From contig ML679995.1 of the NCBI GenBank assembly GCA_007922225.1, positions 3,363,928 to 3,427,927 on the forward strand: a stretch of DNA of 64,000 bases, written 5' to 3'. Position 1 is the stretch's first letter. The number at the start of each line of letters is the position of its first letter. The translations under genes were made by a program, and so were the position numbers. The notes under the pieces are model-generated. The model did not search any database. It was not told where the DNA came from and saw only the letters and a program-made list of their open reading frames with translations. This DNA comes from Emydura subglobosa (taxonomy: Eukaryota; Chordata; Testudines; Chelidae). Below are positions 1 to 11,694 of this stretch, one piece after another.

Positions 1-1519
1 GCCAGCTTCTTTTAAATCCCAACCTCCGATTGCTTTGAAAAAGACCTCAGAGGGCAATTTATGCTGGGCTGGCCTGAAGAGCCTGAGATCTGTGAGTTAG
101 GTGCATAAGAACTGGAAATAGATCCCAGGTTTCTTGAGTCCTTGGCCAGGGCCCTACCCATTGGGACATGCTGCCTCTTGGAAAGACTTTGACTAGTTGG
201 GCTCGATAGTTAGCCGCCATGCCCATGTTTTGTGGCTGAGTAATTTCCCAGCGAAGGCAGAATTCCAGGTAGTCTATCTTCATTTTCCACCCTTTTCCAT
301 ATGGGTGGTGGGGTATTTGTTATATATTGGTGTTCTATGCGTCTTTCCTTATGCAGATATATTGTTAGAGTTACTTTTAATAGCACTTTCGTGACGAGGA
401 GCGGGATAGGCCACTTCTGCTGGGGCCGGCACATTATAAATCTCTGCGAAAAAATGCAAGGAAGGGGGAGGAAATAAAAAAAAAAAAAAACCATTTTCCC
501 AGTGAACATAAGCAGAAAGGGGAGAAAGAATTATAGAGCAAGCGCCTTGCGGCTTGCTGGGGTGCCGTGTGTGTTTGTTTACAGCAGGAAGAAGTTGTGT
601 TTATTGCAGGGAATGTCGGGGACGCCGCAAAGCGAACGTAAAAGAACATAGAACACGGGTAGGGCAAGAGGGGGCTGTGGTGGAGAATCTCCAGAAGTCA
701 CGTCCAGCCATAAATCCAGCCGGGATCCATCCCATGTAACGGAACCAAGAACATCTGCTCAGGCTGAAGGCAAACTACAGTTGTGAGAAGCGGTTTTTTT
801 TTTCAGCCGCAGCCCAGCGCTGGTTTGTGGCGGGGAGGGATGAGGGGGACGTCTGGGTGTCTTCCCAAAGAGCGGGCACCAAAGGTGGCCTGGGCAACTG
901 CTGCCCTAATGCAGAGTCTGGGGCCGGGGGCGGGTGGGTCCTGACATGTGCTAGGGGCAGTCTGAGCTCTGGTGAAAGAGGCTGGATTGACAGCTCTGGA
1001 GAAAGGCTGATGTCTTCCACCCAGAGGCTTAGCACAGCCTGGGCAGCTTCTCAGCCCCGCTGACGGACCTCAGCCCACTGCCGCAGGGAGCAAGTCCCCT
1101 GCAATCCTGGGCTGCGGGACGCAGCACACACCAGTCGTGTCCCTGAAGGCACAGCTTCGACGGTGATAAAAACCGGAAGCGAAGAGAAGGGCGGCTAATT
1201 GCTGCTGTGCTCTTCGTGCCCCAGACGTCTCAACGCTGTGCGGAAACCTGGAGCAGAACTGAGACCCTCAGGCGGCGTCACGCGGGAAACAGAGCGTTGA
1301 ATGGGCTGCCATCGGGACTCTTTCTGATCTGTCCCCAATGGGGTCTGAATATCCCCTCCCATTCAACCGTTCGCCCCTGGGGGCAAGAGTTCAGCCCAGA
1401 AGGAATTCAGGGAAGTGATGTTCCCATCCAAGACTAATGAGGGTCGTTTCACCCCTGGCTTAGCTCACGTCCCTCGTGATGGGGCGTCTGGAGGAGCAGG
1501 CTGTGGGAAAGGCAGAGAA
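1..1519. other. Non-coding, no recognised feature
   Basis: No exon or repeat family was recognised here. The left 700 bases are AT-rich, with a short A run near 476-490. The right half is GC-richer. Short open frames exist on both strands, but none resembles a known protein or carries domain motifs. This is probably CNTFR 5' intron or upstream flank. Confidence 0.5.
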
Positions 1520-2345
1520 GGCTACAGATCGCATAGAATCATAGAAGATGAGAGTTGGAAGGGACCTCAGGAGGTCATCTAGTCCCACCCCCTGCTCAAA
1601 GCAGGACCAACCTCAGCTAAACCATCCCAGCCAGGGCTTTGTCAAGCTGCAGCTTAAAAACCTCTAAGGATGCAGATTCCACCCCCTCCCTAGATAACCC
1701 ATTCCAGTGCTTCACCACCCTCCTAGGGAAAATCTTTTTCCTAATATGCAACCTAGGCCTCCCCCACTGCAACGTGAGACCGTTGCTCCTTGTTCTGTCC
1801 TCTGCCACCACCGAGAACAGCCCAGCTCCATCCTCCCTGGAACCCCCTTTCAGGTAGTTGAAGGCTGCTATCAAATCCCTCCCCCCCCCCNNNNNNNNNN
1901 NNNNNNNNNNNNNNNNNNNNNNNNNNNNNNNNNNNNNNNNNNNNNNNNNNNNNNNNNNNNNNNNNNNNNNNNNNNNNNNNNNNNNNNNNNNNNNNNNNNN
2001 NNNNNNNNNNNNNNNNNNNNNNNNNNNNNNNNNNNNNNNNNNNNNNNNNNNNNNNNNNNNNNNNNNNNNNNNNNNNNNNNNNNNNNNNNNNNNNNNNNNN
2101 NNNNNNNNNNNNNNNNNNNNNNNNNNNNNNNNNNNNNNNNNNNNNNNNNNNNNNNNNNNNNNNNNNNNNNNNNNNNNNNNNNNNNNNNNNNNNNNNNNNN
2201 NNNNNNNNNNNNNNNNNNNNNNNNNNNNNNNNNNNNNNNNNNNNNNNNNNNNNNNNNNNNNNNNNNNNNNNNNNNNNNNNNNNNNNNNNNCTATCAACCC
2301 CCCCCCCCCCCCCATTCTTCTCTTCTGCAGTCTAAATGCTCTTCG
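1520..2345 (-). mobile_element. CR1 LINE, 3' end, interrupted by a gap
   Basis: The left edge reads as a CR1 3' terminus (AGAATCATAGAA, then AGGGACCTCAGGAGGTCATC), so the element lies on the - strand. It matches base for base over long stretches the CR1 copy at 21127-21500, including the part encoding the C-terminal end of the reverse transcriptase ORF ([11 protein letters not shown]). A 400-base N gap falls in a C-rich run. To the right of it the same family resumes for about 50 bases (CATTCTTCTCTTCTGCAG) and then stops matching near 2345. Confidence 0.9.
1891..2290. other. Assembly gap of 400 N inside CR1
   Basis: There are exactly 400 N, a round number that suggests a placeholder length. 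The left flank ends CTATCAAATCCCT plus a C run. The right flank begins CTATCAA plus a longer C run. In the intact CR1 copy near 21460 this site occurs only once, so both flanks cover the same few bases. Confidence 0.98.
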
Positions 2346-2939
2346 GCATCTTCAGTGACTCCTGTAAGGCAGCAGCCTTGGCATCTAGGCTGAAATTCAT
2401 GCATGAGCAAAGGGCAGCTCGGCGTCAGTGGGACGTAAGTGGCCTTGAGCTGGGCCGTTGCACAGGGCTGATTTCCCATTCTTGTTCTGACAGTGAAAGG
2501 AGAGAAAGGCCTCCGTGCCCGCGGTGGGAGGAGCTTTGTGAGACTCCTGGGCCCTCTTCTTCGCTAGCAGATGGCCCCTTCCCACCCATGGGGTACATGT
2601 ACTGCAAGTCCAAATAGCACCCACCCACTGGGAACGCACCCCTCTATTGTTTGTGGGGTGGGTGTCCTTTAGCAGCCCTCTGCACCCGCTCACCCGTCAC
2701 GATGGGTTTTGCGGGTACAAAGCCTGGATTTGAAACTATCATCAGCCTACCCCCCTCTCCCCCCCGCCTACCCCTAGTGTACCTGCGGTGGCTAGACCCA
2801 TGGGGGAGCAGAGCAGCCGGGTCTTGTCTTTGAGATAGAGAGAACTGTAGGGGTTTACACTTCTGCCCATCACCATACTATCTGGGCACCTGTGACAGAA
2901 GAGAGATGTGTGACTTCCTTCCTGATGGCAGGCCGATCT
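2346..2939. other. Non-coding, nothing recognised
   Basis: This is mixed-composition sequence between two CR1 pieces. No exon, repeat family or strong secondary structure was recognised. The short frames in it do not look protein-like. Confidence 0.5.
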
Positions 2940-3385
2940 TTAGAACATAAAAATATAAGGACGGCCATACTGTGTCAGACCAGTGGTCCATCTAGCCCGG
3001 GATCCTGTCTGCCAACCGTGGCCAGTGCCGGGTGTTTCAGGGGGAATGAACAGAACATGGCAATATCGAGTGATGCATCTTCTGTCGTCCAGTCCCAGTT
3101 TCTGGCAGTCAGTGATTTAGGGACACCTCAGAGCATGGGGTTGTGTCCCTGACCAGCTTAGCTAATAGCCATGGATGGGTCTATCCTCCAGGAACTCATC
3201 TAGTTCTTTTTTGAACCCAGTTATGCTTTTGGTCTTCACAATATCCTCTGGCAGCGAGTTCCACAGGTTGACTGTGCGTTGTGTGAAGAAGCACTTCCTT
3301 CGTTTGTTTTAAACAAAGTACTTCCCTCTGTTTGCGCCCTACTAATTTCATTGGGTAACCCCTGGTTCCTGTGTGATGTGATGGG
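2940..3385 (-). mobile_element. CR1 LINE 3' end, second subfamily
   Basis: The stretch carries the 3' end of a different CR1 subfamily in reverse orientation: AGGACGGCCATACTGTGTC, then GACCAGTGGTCCATCTAGCC, then a region with TTCCACAGGTTGACTGTGCG and a tail resembling the RT C-terminal coding end. The forward version of the same terminus occurs at 42945-43000 and 60880-60945 (GACCCAGTATGGCCGTTCTT). It is 5'-truncated and has many substitutions. Confidence 0.85.
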
Positions 3386-6359
3386 GTAAAGAGTTTAGTT
3401 TCATAGACCTTCCCCGGGACCTGCGTGCTTCAGTTCCCCACCTCCCCATCCCGGGTGGAATGTAACAAGGGATCAAATATGTGGGTGGCAGTAGCAGGAC
3501 TTGCTTTGGTCCCAGGAGATAGAGCCGCTGAAAAACAGCGTGTTCTGCTGATTGAACCACCAGACCCCTGACTTACGTTCCAGCCTTTGCCAGTGGCCAC
3601 CTTTCTGTGGCCCCATGGTAAAATGGACTTAGTGATATGGTAACAAATCTGCCGACCTCTAGATCTCAGCTCCTTTTGCTTCCCAAATACAGGCCCCTGC
3701 CATGGAGCTGAAGGGGACTCTCTTGTCAGCCCCTAGCATCCATAGGAGAGCAGTTCTGTTTCCAGTCAGCTGGGGACACTGAGGCATACAGGCTGGCCAG
3801 CCCATTGCAATGCCTTTGCACCTACCTCCCAGAGGTTGGTAAGGATGATGAGTTAATGGGTCAGATGTGGCTGACAGCGCAACCAGTGACAAATCTCCTG
3901 TTAACCTCGATGGGGCCAGGATCCCGCCCATTCTTCGTAAAGAGCGTGGAAGGTGTTAAGTGCTACATTTGACATCTGAATCCAGCTGCACGCTCGTTAG
4001 CAGCGACCCTTTCGGATGATCGCCACAAGCCAGCCTTTCACATATAATCTATTGCCCCGGGTTTAACGTTTCAGAAGAGGTGACAGACATTTACTGTGCA
4101 GATTTCCACCTTTCCCTCCCTTTTTTCTTCGCGCTCTGGAAAATGTATCGCATTAAACGATGCTGATGACACGCTACGTGGCAATACGTTTGCAAGCCAA
4201 AAGTGCTGCGTGAAAGATGAGAGCTAACCAAAACTCAAATTAAAGTGGCAGGTCAGGGAAGAGAGGACGGAAGAGACCATGTTTTTCCCCTTCTCCTGCT
4301 TTCTTTCCCAAATCCTCCCTCTTTCATTTCAGGACCAAAAATCAGAATTGCATCTCTGGAAATGCACGTTCATGATTCGCACCTGCAGTCACTGCAGTGG
4401 CGATAGTTATGCCTGCAACTGATAGCTCGACGTAACAGATTGCACGTGGACACAGTTGTTGCAATGGTGCGTGTAGGCCACGGTAACGTGCCCGTGCAAA
4501 ATTTGCCATGGACCTCAAACGTTGTCTTCTCACGGGTGATTCCCCAATCCTCAGGGCCACTGCAGGCCAGCGCTCTCAAGCCGGGCACAGCAGGTGCCTG
4601 CCTAGGCCTCGTTTCTTTGGCACAGCTCAGCTATTGCGTGCGGCTCTGAAAAGGTGAGCTGCCGCGCGTCCGATCACATCACACCTTTTCCACACCGGCC
4701 ACCCTCTCAAAGGGCTATTGGCTTGTAGCTCCCAGGGGGGGCTGATCCCTGCCCTCCGAAAATGCCCAAAACCCTGACATCGGCACTGCACGGCGTCCAG
4801 ATCTGCGCAAGAAATCAAAGGCGTCCTCCATCCCCGCCCTCCTATGCTCCATTGACTTCTCACCGCCGTGTCTGTAGCAGGGATGTTGTCCCGCCGTGTT
4901 CCTGCGGGTTCCCACTCACTCTGGCATTTACTCACCCGCTGAAACCATTATTTGCTGCGTGCCAGGAATGTCTGCCCCTAAGGAATTAGCGGAATAAACG
5001 AGATAAGCTGGCCAGAGGGGTTTCTTCTTCTTCTACGGGGGAGGGGAACTTCCCCCCTTTTAGGCTGGGAGAGGGCAGGTGGGTTCCCTCCTTGAGGGAC
5101 GAGGCGTTTGTTACGTGATGGGCGCTGGCGAACCTTGGGCCGACCCCAGAGCAGCAGCAGCCGGAGTGTCCTGTTGTTAACGACCGCTGGTGTTTTTGCC
5201 CCGGTGTTGGGCCTATCCGGGGTTTCCTCCACGCCCTGCACAGCCAGAGCCGCCGGCCCAAACCGGCTGCGTTAGCGAGACTGCGGTTAACGCCAAGGCA
5301 GAGCGAGCTCACACGTTTCCCTAGCACCAGTCGCTCCTCTCCCTCTGTCTCGGAGCAATTTCCTGTGCAATCCTTCAGAGAGCGCGGCGAGATCCTGTGA
5401 AGCCTCTAATAAGGTTTCCTTCAAAAGCTCGGGGTGTTTTTCTTCCTCTCTGTGAAGTCGTACTCCAAGTCTGCTGAAATCCTCTCAAATACCCAGCAAA
5501 AGCCTTGGGAGCCTCAGCGAGATCTTACTGCGAGTCCAAGACGTTTGACCTTGGAGGCGAAAAAGCCCAACACACGGGTTTTGCCTGCAAAACTTCTTTG
5601 CTGCATCTAGTGAAACGCGAAGGCCTTGTCCGTGCTGGGAATCTGCCCCGCTTCCAGCCATGGCTGCAAAGACGTCTGCGCAAAGAGCCGCTCTGTGCTC
5701 TTTGCAGTGGGGCAGCTACGCCAGGGGCTAGTGTCAATGCCGCTGTCAGCCTTCGCACGGCTTATGAAGGTTGGGAACCGGGTGGGGGGACCCATGAATG
5801 GGCACGGACCTTCTTCAGTCCCGGCAGGGGAGTTCTGAGGCTGGATCCTGCACTCCCCAGTCTGGTGACGGTTGTGAGGCCAGCTGAGCAAATCACCGAT
5901 TTCTCAGCGCAGTGGCCAAAGCAAAGAAAAATTTAATTTTGGGTCGAACGAAAGGTTTTGTCCAACTTGAAACAATGTTTGTTTCTTTTTTGTTTTGTGT
6001 CACTACCTGGGTGTTTTTACCCTTTATGTCTGATTTTAGCTAAGTTTCAGAACAAAACATTTCCACTGTTTTCTAAGATGTGGTTTTTCTTTTTGAGTTT
6101 TTTTCAGCCAAATCTATTTGCCGGATTTGACCCAAATTCTCAGATTGTTTCGGTAAAACTATTTCAGTGAATAAATTCTTAGTCTGAAAATCTCCCCCCA
6201 CTCTTGCTGTGAGCACTCTGAAGGAAGGAGCAGCTCCCTTGGACAACTGTGGAGGGGACACCTCTTGGGACCCCCTACTTAGAAGGGAAGTGTCTTCCTG
6301 ACTGCCATCGGTGATTGGTTTGGTTTATGCACAGAAGCATGAGGGTTTATGGCCCTGAT
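3386..6359. other. Non-coding stretch with MIR-like and CpG-rich parts
   Basis: No exon was recognised. Around 3755-3860 are words of a MIR-type SINE (GGGGACACTGAGGCATACAG; CCTACCTCCCAGAGGTTG). Around 5000-5345 CpG density rises noticeably. A 143-codon frame at 5505-5936 (+) has no recognisable motif and is probably chance. The stretch 5930-6170 is T-rich. Confidence 0.45.
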
Positions 6360-6650
6360 AAAATTGTATCCTGTCTAATGTGACTGTGGATATTCTCCTT
6401 CACCACATAAATGTCCACAATCCTTTTCTGGATACAGCTGACTTGGATACAGCTCTTGGACTCAGTGAGGTCTTGGGGCACGGAGTTCCACAAGCTAATT
6501 ATGTGTTGCATAAAAATATGATTTCTTTGTATCAGTTTTCACTGTGTCATCTTTCCGTTTCAATGGATGTCCTCTTGCTTTTGGATTGAGAGAGAGCGGA
6601 TCATCCAGTTTATACTTCTCTATAGTTTGGAGGTTGGCAAGGGCAGAGGG
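6360..6650 (-). mobile_element. CR1/L2-like LINE fragment
   Basis: The words GGGGCACGGAGTTCCACAAG, CTAATTATGTGTTGC and a segment ending in CTTGCTTTTGGATTG have the layout of the reverse-oriented 3' coding end of a CR1-group LINE. The standard CR1 copies have TTCCAGTGCTTCACC at the same place. It is strongly diverged, so subfamily and limits are uncertain. Confidence 0.5.
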
Positions 6651-7004
6651 AATTGCATATTTTTTTTAAAAATCAGCAGTAATATGAGGATTTATTATAT
6701 GTACTTCTGCGGGAGCAAAATGTAAATACTTCTAAAAAGTGGCACTATTGATGTTAAAAATCAAGTGAATATTTATCGCAAGCCCTATTACAGCCCCTAC
6801 CTGGCTTGGTCTAGTAAATTTGGTCCTTTACCTCCGTGGTAATGAACAGCCAGCAAATAACAGTGTTACCCAGCATATGTAGTAAGTCTGAGGCTGTCGT
6901 TTACAGGACAAAGCAGGTAACAATGCTTTTGTATACCAATCTGGTGTGGATACACTCAGGAAAACTGCATACAATTCTGGGTTTCTCGTCATTAAAAGGT
7001 CATC

Positions 7005-7185
7005 GATAAATGACAGAGAATCCAAAGAAGGGCAACAGAATTGATTTAAGGATTAAAAGATAGTGTATGACCTAGAGGAGAGATTAAGAGAATTTAGCGT
7101 GGTATGTGCGGCGTAGTGTAGCTTAGAGAAGCAAGAAGGGAGAGAAATAAAACCAATCTTACAAATATGGTACATGTACTAATTA
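7005..7185 (+). mobile_element. Old CR1 RT fragment
   Basis: The word order AGAATCCAAAGAAGGGCAAC, AGAATTGATTTAAGG, GACCTAGAGGAGAGATTAAG matches the CR1 stretch encoding the C-terminal RT region. The better preserved copy at 41850-41990 reads GAGAATCCAGAGGAGAGTAA and then GAGGACAGGTTAAAACAACT. No open frame survives. Confidence 0.5.
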
Positions 7186-7729
7186 GGGTTGGATGACATA
7201 TGCCTTGTGGATAATTTAATTAATGCTTCCCACTTCATTTTGTGTTGTGAATTGTCAGCTTTCTAATGTGCATGCCAGGGCGAAAGAGCTTTTAATTTGT
7301 TCCAATCAAAAATGTTCAACTCTTTTTAACTAAGCAGCAGCAGAAACTTCCGACTGGCTTTAATAACCCTTCCTGAGATTTGAGCAACGAAGAGAAGCAG
7401 CGTAAAGCCTTTAAAACTATGACCACTTTAAAATTCTTTCCTACATGCATTTTACGGATGGATGAACGACAGACACCTAAGTCAAGGTTGTTTGAGTGAG
7501 GGATGTATTTATTATTTCCAAAAGCCAATCAGATCCAGAGTTAACTCACAATTTGCCCGTGGAACTCACACGCTGCAGATGAGGCCAGGGTTGAGCAGGG
7601 GTCAGAAAAGGACTGGCCGTTTATAAGCAAGAACATCCAGAAATTACAATCCTAAGAGTTGTAAATAGCCCAGAGGTGCGGGCGGGGCATAAACTCTGAG
7701 TCTTCAGGGTAGGAGCCAACCTCTGACTG
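7186..7729. other. Non-coding, nothing recognised
   Basis: AT-rich sequence between two CR1 fragments. No exon or repeat family was identified. Confidence 0.45.
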
Positions 7730-7905
7730 CTGGGAAGGAGGTGTGGGGAAAAGACTTCTCCCCTGCGGGCAGGTTGCCCTCTCACGGCCTGCTACAGGGT
7801 TCAGCCGTCTTCCTCAGACACAGCTGGGGCTGGGGGCAGGATACAGAGCTGGCTGGAGGCCTGGTCTGATCCAAAGCGCTAACTCCTATGTTCCTGTCTC
7901 CTGAA
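7730..7905 (+). mobile_element. CR1-type 3' tail
   Basis: The stretch GGGTTCAGCCGTCTTCCTC, then GGGCAGGATACAGAGCTGG, then GGTCTGATCCAAAGCGCTAA and CTCCTATGTTCCTGT has the layout of a forward CR1 3' end, where a GGTCTGACCCAGTA-like word precedes a short terminal motif. It is diverged. Confidence 0.55.
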
Positions 7906-9130
7906 CTCCACCGTGCAACCGTCGCGCTCCAGCAGGTCTCCTGCGCTGTGCAGGAGCTTCGGAACACAGCTGGTGCGTACGTGGGGATTGTTACGCATGT
8001 GCATGTGTTTCTTCTCTCACTCAAGGCCTTGTGTGAGCGATGTGCACCAAGATGAAGGGGGTTCCACAGGCACCGACGTCTGGCTGAGGGCTGAAGGGGG
8101 AGGCCGGGGTCCCAGCTGATCACTAGTTCCTGGCCTGAAATCATTGTTGCCGTGAGGAGATAGAAATATTTGCAACTGACTGGCTCCTGGCTTTGGGATT
8201 TTGTTCTGGGCGATACTGTTCCAGGTGGCTGGTGTGTACAGGGAACGAATGCCCCGTGCATTAGCTAATCAGGGGAGCAGCCTCGCTTTTCCTGCCTAAG
8301 GAATGTGCCTTTGAACCCCCAGCCCATCGCTAATGAAATGGAAATGGGGTGAGGAGAAGCCAGCTCCAGAACAACTACAAGGCGCTTCCTTTAATCCTCT
8401 GCGAGGTATTTATCTCCCAGCTCCCAGCTCCTGTCCCAGAGCCAACAAGTCTCTGGATGCTCGCCAGCCCTTGAGCGGTGTCCAAATCTCGTGGACTTTT
8501 AAAAGTTCCTGAGCCCTATAAACTTGTCACGGAGACCAAAGAGCGGAGCTGGGAAGGGGATTATGATAATGAACGGCTGCTGCAGCAGCACAAGGCTGGG
8601 AAAGCCGCTGGGTGGCACGCGTGCTGCCCCACGGTAGCCGCTCTGGACCACCTGCCCCTTCCTTTTGTTTGGCAGAGCCAGGGGCTCGCGTTTGTTACGG
8701 TTCCCTTCTGAATCCGCCTCGTCACAGCAGAAGGAAATGAGAGAGAATTATCAATGATCCCCCCAGCTTCAGGGCACAGAACGGGGGGCCCGGGCCCAGA
8801 GCTGCGGCAGGGCAAACATAGGCGAAACAGGCGAGGGGAAATTATTGGAAGAGTTTGGTAACCAAACCAGCTGTCCAGGCGGGTCTGACGCACCAGCACT
8901 GGAGAGATGCAGGGATAAGCAGCCTATCCTGCGGCCATGCCACGGGGCGGGGAAGAATCTCCCCTCGTGGTCCGTTCTGGGCCCGGCAGGTCTATGACAG
9001 CAGGGTTTCGGACACCAGGCCAGTCGGCCGAGCGCTCCGCTGGCCCGATGTGCTTTCTGAAAGAGGGACGCTCAGTCACGGAGACAAGCAGCGACATGCA
9101 CACTCAGAGCCTCGCTCAGGTAAATCGTCA
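7906..9130. other. Non-coding, nothing recognised
   Basis: Unique-looking, moderately GC-rich sequence. Open frames on both strands reach about 110-160 codons but show no recognisable domain or exon-like splice context. Confidence 0.4.
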
Positions 9131-9215
9131 CCTCGGGCCAGATCTGCACCGGTGTAAATTGGTATAGTCCCGCTGACTGTTCTGGTTTACACCAGTCAAG
9201 GATCTGAACTATTGA
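9131..9215. repeat. Old interspersed repeat (GGTGTAAAT family)
   Basis: The words GCACCGGTGTAAATTGG and TGGTTTACACCAGTC face each other. Related words recur at 24780-24850 (CACACCAGCGCC; TGCACTGGTGTGAG), 39825-39925 and 53335-53445. The family appears old and diverged; I cannot name it. Confidence 0.4.
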
Positions 9216-11570
9216 AACAGCAGGGGCGGCGCCCGTGCATGTGGGTTTGCAAGGACTGAACTCCTTGTTGAGATGAACCGATCAGGGACATTTTGGAGAT
9301 CGCTCATCGCGGATGAAGAAAGTCAGGTTAACCTGGGTCCAACCAGCAGCCTGTGAAGATGGCGACAGGGACTGTAACCAGAGCCCAGGCCCATGGGATC
9401 CCAGCAGTGACACAGATTGGAATTTATCCTAAAGAACAAAACAGCATGACCTTTTATTTTCCCCTGGCCAGGTTACAAATTCAGTGAGGTTGTATTGGTA
9501 GGACAAGATCTCTGCGTGCTAGCAAGGTGTCAAACCAAGTCAGCCCCTAGGACCCACCCGGGGCAGGACCCTCACGGCCTGCAGAGTTGGCTCGCCTGTG
9601 GCCATTTCTCATTGGTATCCTGACCCGGAAGCAGCTCGTCCTATTGCATGTTGCCATCTGTCTTCGTCTCTGAGGGTCCGGGATGGTGTTTGCTCGTTGC
9701 TCTTTGGTGAAGCAGCTTTGCAGCTCGGTCATTTGGCATTCGGGGATCGTTGCTGAAAACACTTCTAGGGCACCGGTTCAAATCCAGCCCAGGCGCAAAT
9801 ATCGAACCCGTTGGATGGAGGGTTGGTTGGTGGCTTTAGGGGCACGGGGCTTAGCGAGCAGCTGATTGCGTCACAAACATCATCGCACTTGGCCCTGCCT
9901 GACCCCTTTACGGGCACGCTCAGCAGACAGTGAAGATGCAGCAGAGTCTGGGCTGCCCTCTCACCTGGAGGCAGAGGTAGGGGCGGTGCAAGTGGTCAGG
10001 GGGAAGCGTGGCCTGTGTCCTATCTCCTCTGTGGCTTCAGCTTTCAGGGCTGCCAGATTGTCGCCTTTCCCTGGCGCCGAGTCCCCCGTTAAACAGCAAC
10101 ATGCTCACGACCTTGTCAGTTCAAATCTCGCCTTAAAGTGGGGTGGTGGGAAAAGGGCAGGCCAGGATGCCCAGGCCAGCAGAGAACCCGCCACCGGAGG
10201 GAAGGGGTGATGTCAAGGAAGAAGGAGCTGGAAAGAGACGCTCCGTGACATTTGCACCGTGTCCCGTCGTTCAGTGGCTCAGAACAGAGGAGGTTTCCTG
10301 GGACGTGTCCCAGGCATCTCACGAGGACGGGCTGCAAGTCGCCAGGGATAGTGGCGTGATCAGGAGTGCAGAGGGAGGGCAGTTGCTGGCCATCTCCCCA
10401 GGTATCTCCACCCATCGGGCTGAGAACCTCCGTCTTCGAAACGCTGGCTCCATTTGCACACGGCTCTGCAGCCTCCTCCACGGGCTGCTGCGCCGTATTG
10501 GAGAAAAAGCCTCATCCCTGCCCCCCACGCCCTTCTCCGGTTCCTGAGCTGGTGGGGAGTTGCAGGCAGCGGGGCGCCTTGCAGGAACCTGATGTCCGGA
10601 CTGCTGCGGCTCCCAGACCCGCGCCGTTCGCACGGAGCAGGTGAACAGAGGTGAGCTTTGGTTTTTTAATTAAACATCTGGCGTTCTTGGCAGTGGTCCT
10701 GGATGTTTAATTACTGCACCGCTGGCATTCCCGGAGGCCTTGGAGGAGTTTCTCCCAGCCCTTCCAGTCAGAGGAGGACTCCAAACAGATGCGAGACCTT
10801 AACCCATTCGGGGGCATCTCCCCCTCCCTGCAAAAGGAACAGCTCCGGCGGGGAAAAAGGCGGAGGCTGTGGAGGGGGCCAATGTGGGGCCTGTTTTGAG
10901 CGCCCTCTCTCCCCCCAAAAGGCTTTGTGTCAGGAAACCCAGCGCATCCAAAGCCTCGGTTAGGAGCTGAGGCTCCCCTTGGCATCCGGGGGATGCTCAG
11001 TGGCTGTTTGGATTGAAGCTTGTAACCGTTGGTCAGCGGCGAGCGACGAATGAACCGGTGATCTCAGTCCTCTGCAAAAAATGCCACCCTGATTGGCGCC
11101 AGCATGTCCCTCTTTTGCGTGGTTCCGCAGAGGCCGGGAATGGAATGGGCCAGGGAGACTCTCGTGTAGTGGTGGTCGCTCCTGGTCAGAGGAAAGCCCT
11201 GTGCAACTGGTGAATGTCTACAAGGGAAGCTGGCACTGCCCGTCTTGGGACATGGGTGTGGTGGTTAAGGCTTGCAAGAAAAGTCCTCAGCACTGGCTGT
11301 TTGTCCATTTTACAGAGTACCGTGCAGTCTGGAGCCATTGGCTCCTGTAGTATAGGGGTAACCCAGGGCTGGAAGAGCAGAAGGGGCTGCAGGGTGGGAT
11401 TAAGGTGCATCAAGCGAGCCGGGGGCTGGCGTGGTCCTGGAACACAAGAGGGTGAGGTAGGGTCTGTTTTGGGGGGTGCATTTGCAGAAGTGCTTGTGCT
11501 GGAGGAAGTCTGGCCCTCAGGCCTAGTTTCCCACCCCAGTTCCCAGTTGCTCCCTGAATTGATGGCCAAG
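9216..11570. other. Non-coding stretch with a perfect inverted repeat
   Basis: No exon or named repeat was recognised. The one structured element is the 12-bp inverted repeat at 10667-10713. Overlapping frames near 10116-10650 on both strands reflect GC-rich composition and lack coding character. Confidence 0.4.
10667..10713. promoter_or_regulatory. Inverted repeat of homeodomain-type sites
   Basis: TAATTAAACATC (10667-10678) is followed by its perfect reverse complement GATGTTTAATTA (10702-10713) after a 23-base spacer. Each arm contains a TAATTA core, the classic homeodomain recognition word. It may be an enhancer element or a chance hairpin; function is inferred only. Confidence 0.25.
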
Positions 11571-11694
11571 TAGGGTGACCAGATGTCCCGATTTTATAGG
11601 GACAGCCCCAATATTTGGGGCTTTTTCTTAGATAGGCGCCTATTACCCTCCACCCCCTGCCTGGATTTTTCACACTTGCTCTCTGGTCACCCTA
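11571..11694. mobile_element. Short hAT-like MITE, copy 1
   Basis: The element is bounded by inverted ends TAGGGTGACCAGA and TCTGGTCACCCTA and is about 124 bp long. It is flanked by TGGCCAAG on the left and TGGCCCGG on the right, an 8-bp target duplication with two mismatches, which is typical of hAT transposons. A second copy lies at 28665-28787. It has no coding capacity. Confidence 0.75.

Noticed and set aside
1617..2393. Frames spanning the N gap
   Set aside because: They are translated through unknown bases and CR1 sequence, so they are not real genes.
5505..5936. 143-codon + frame with several Cys
   Set aside because: It does not match the Ig domain pattern (no Trp at the expected place, no splice phase fit) or any family I know.
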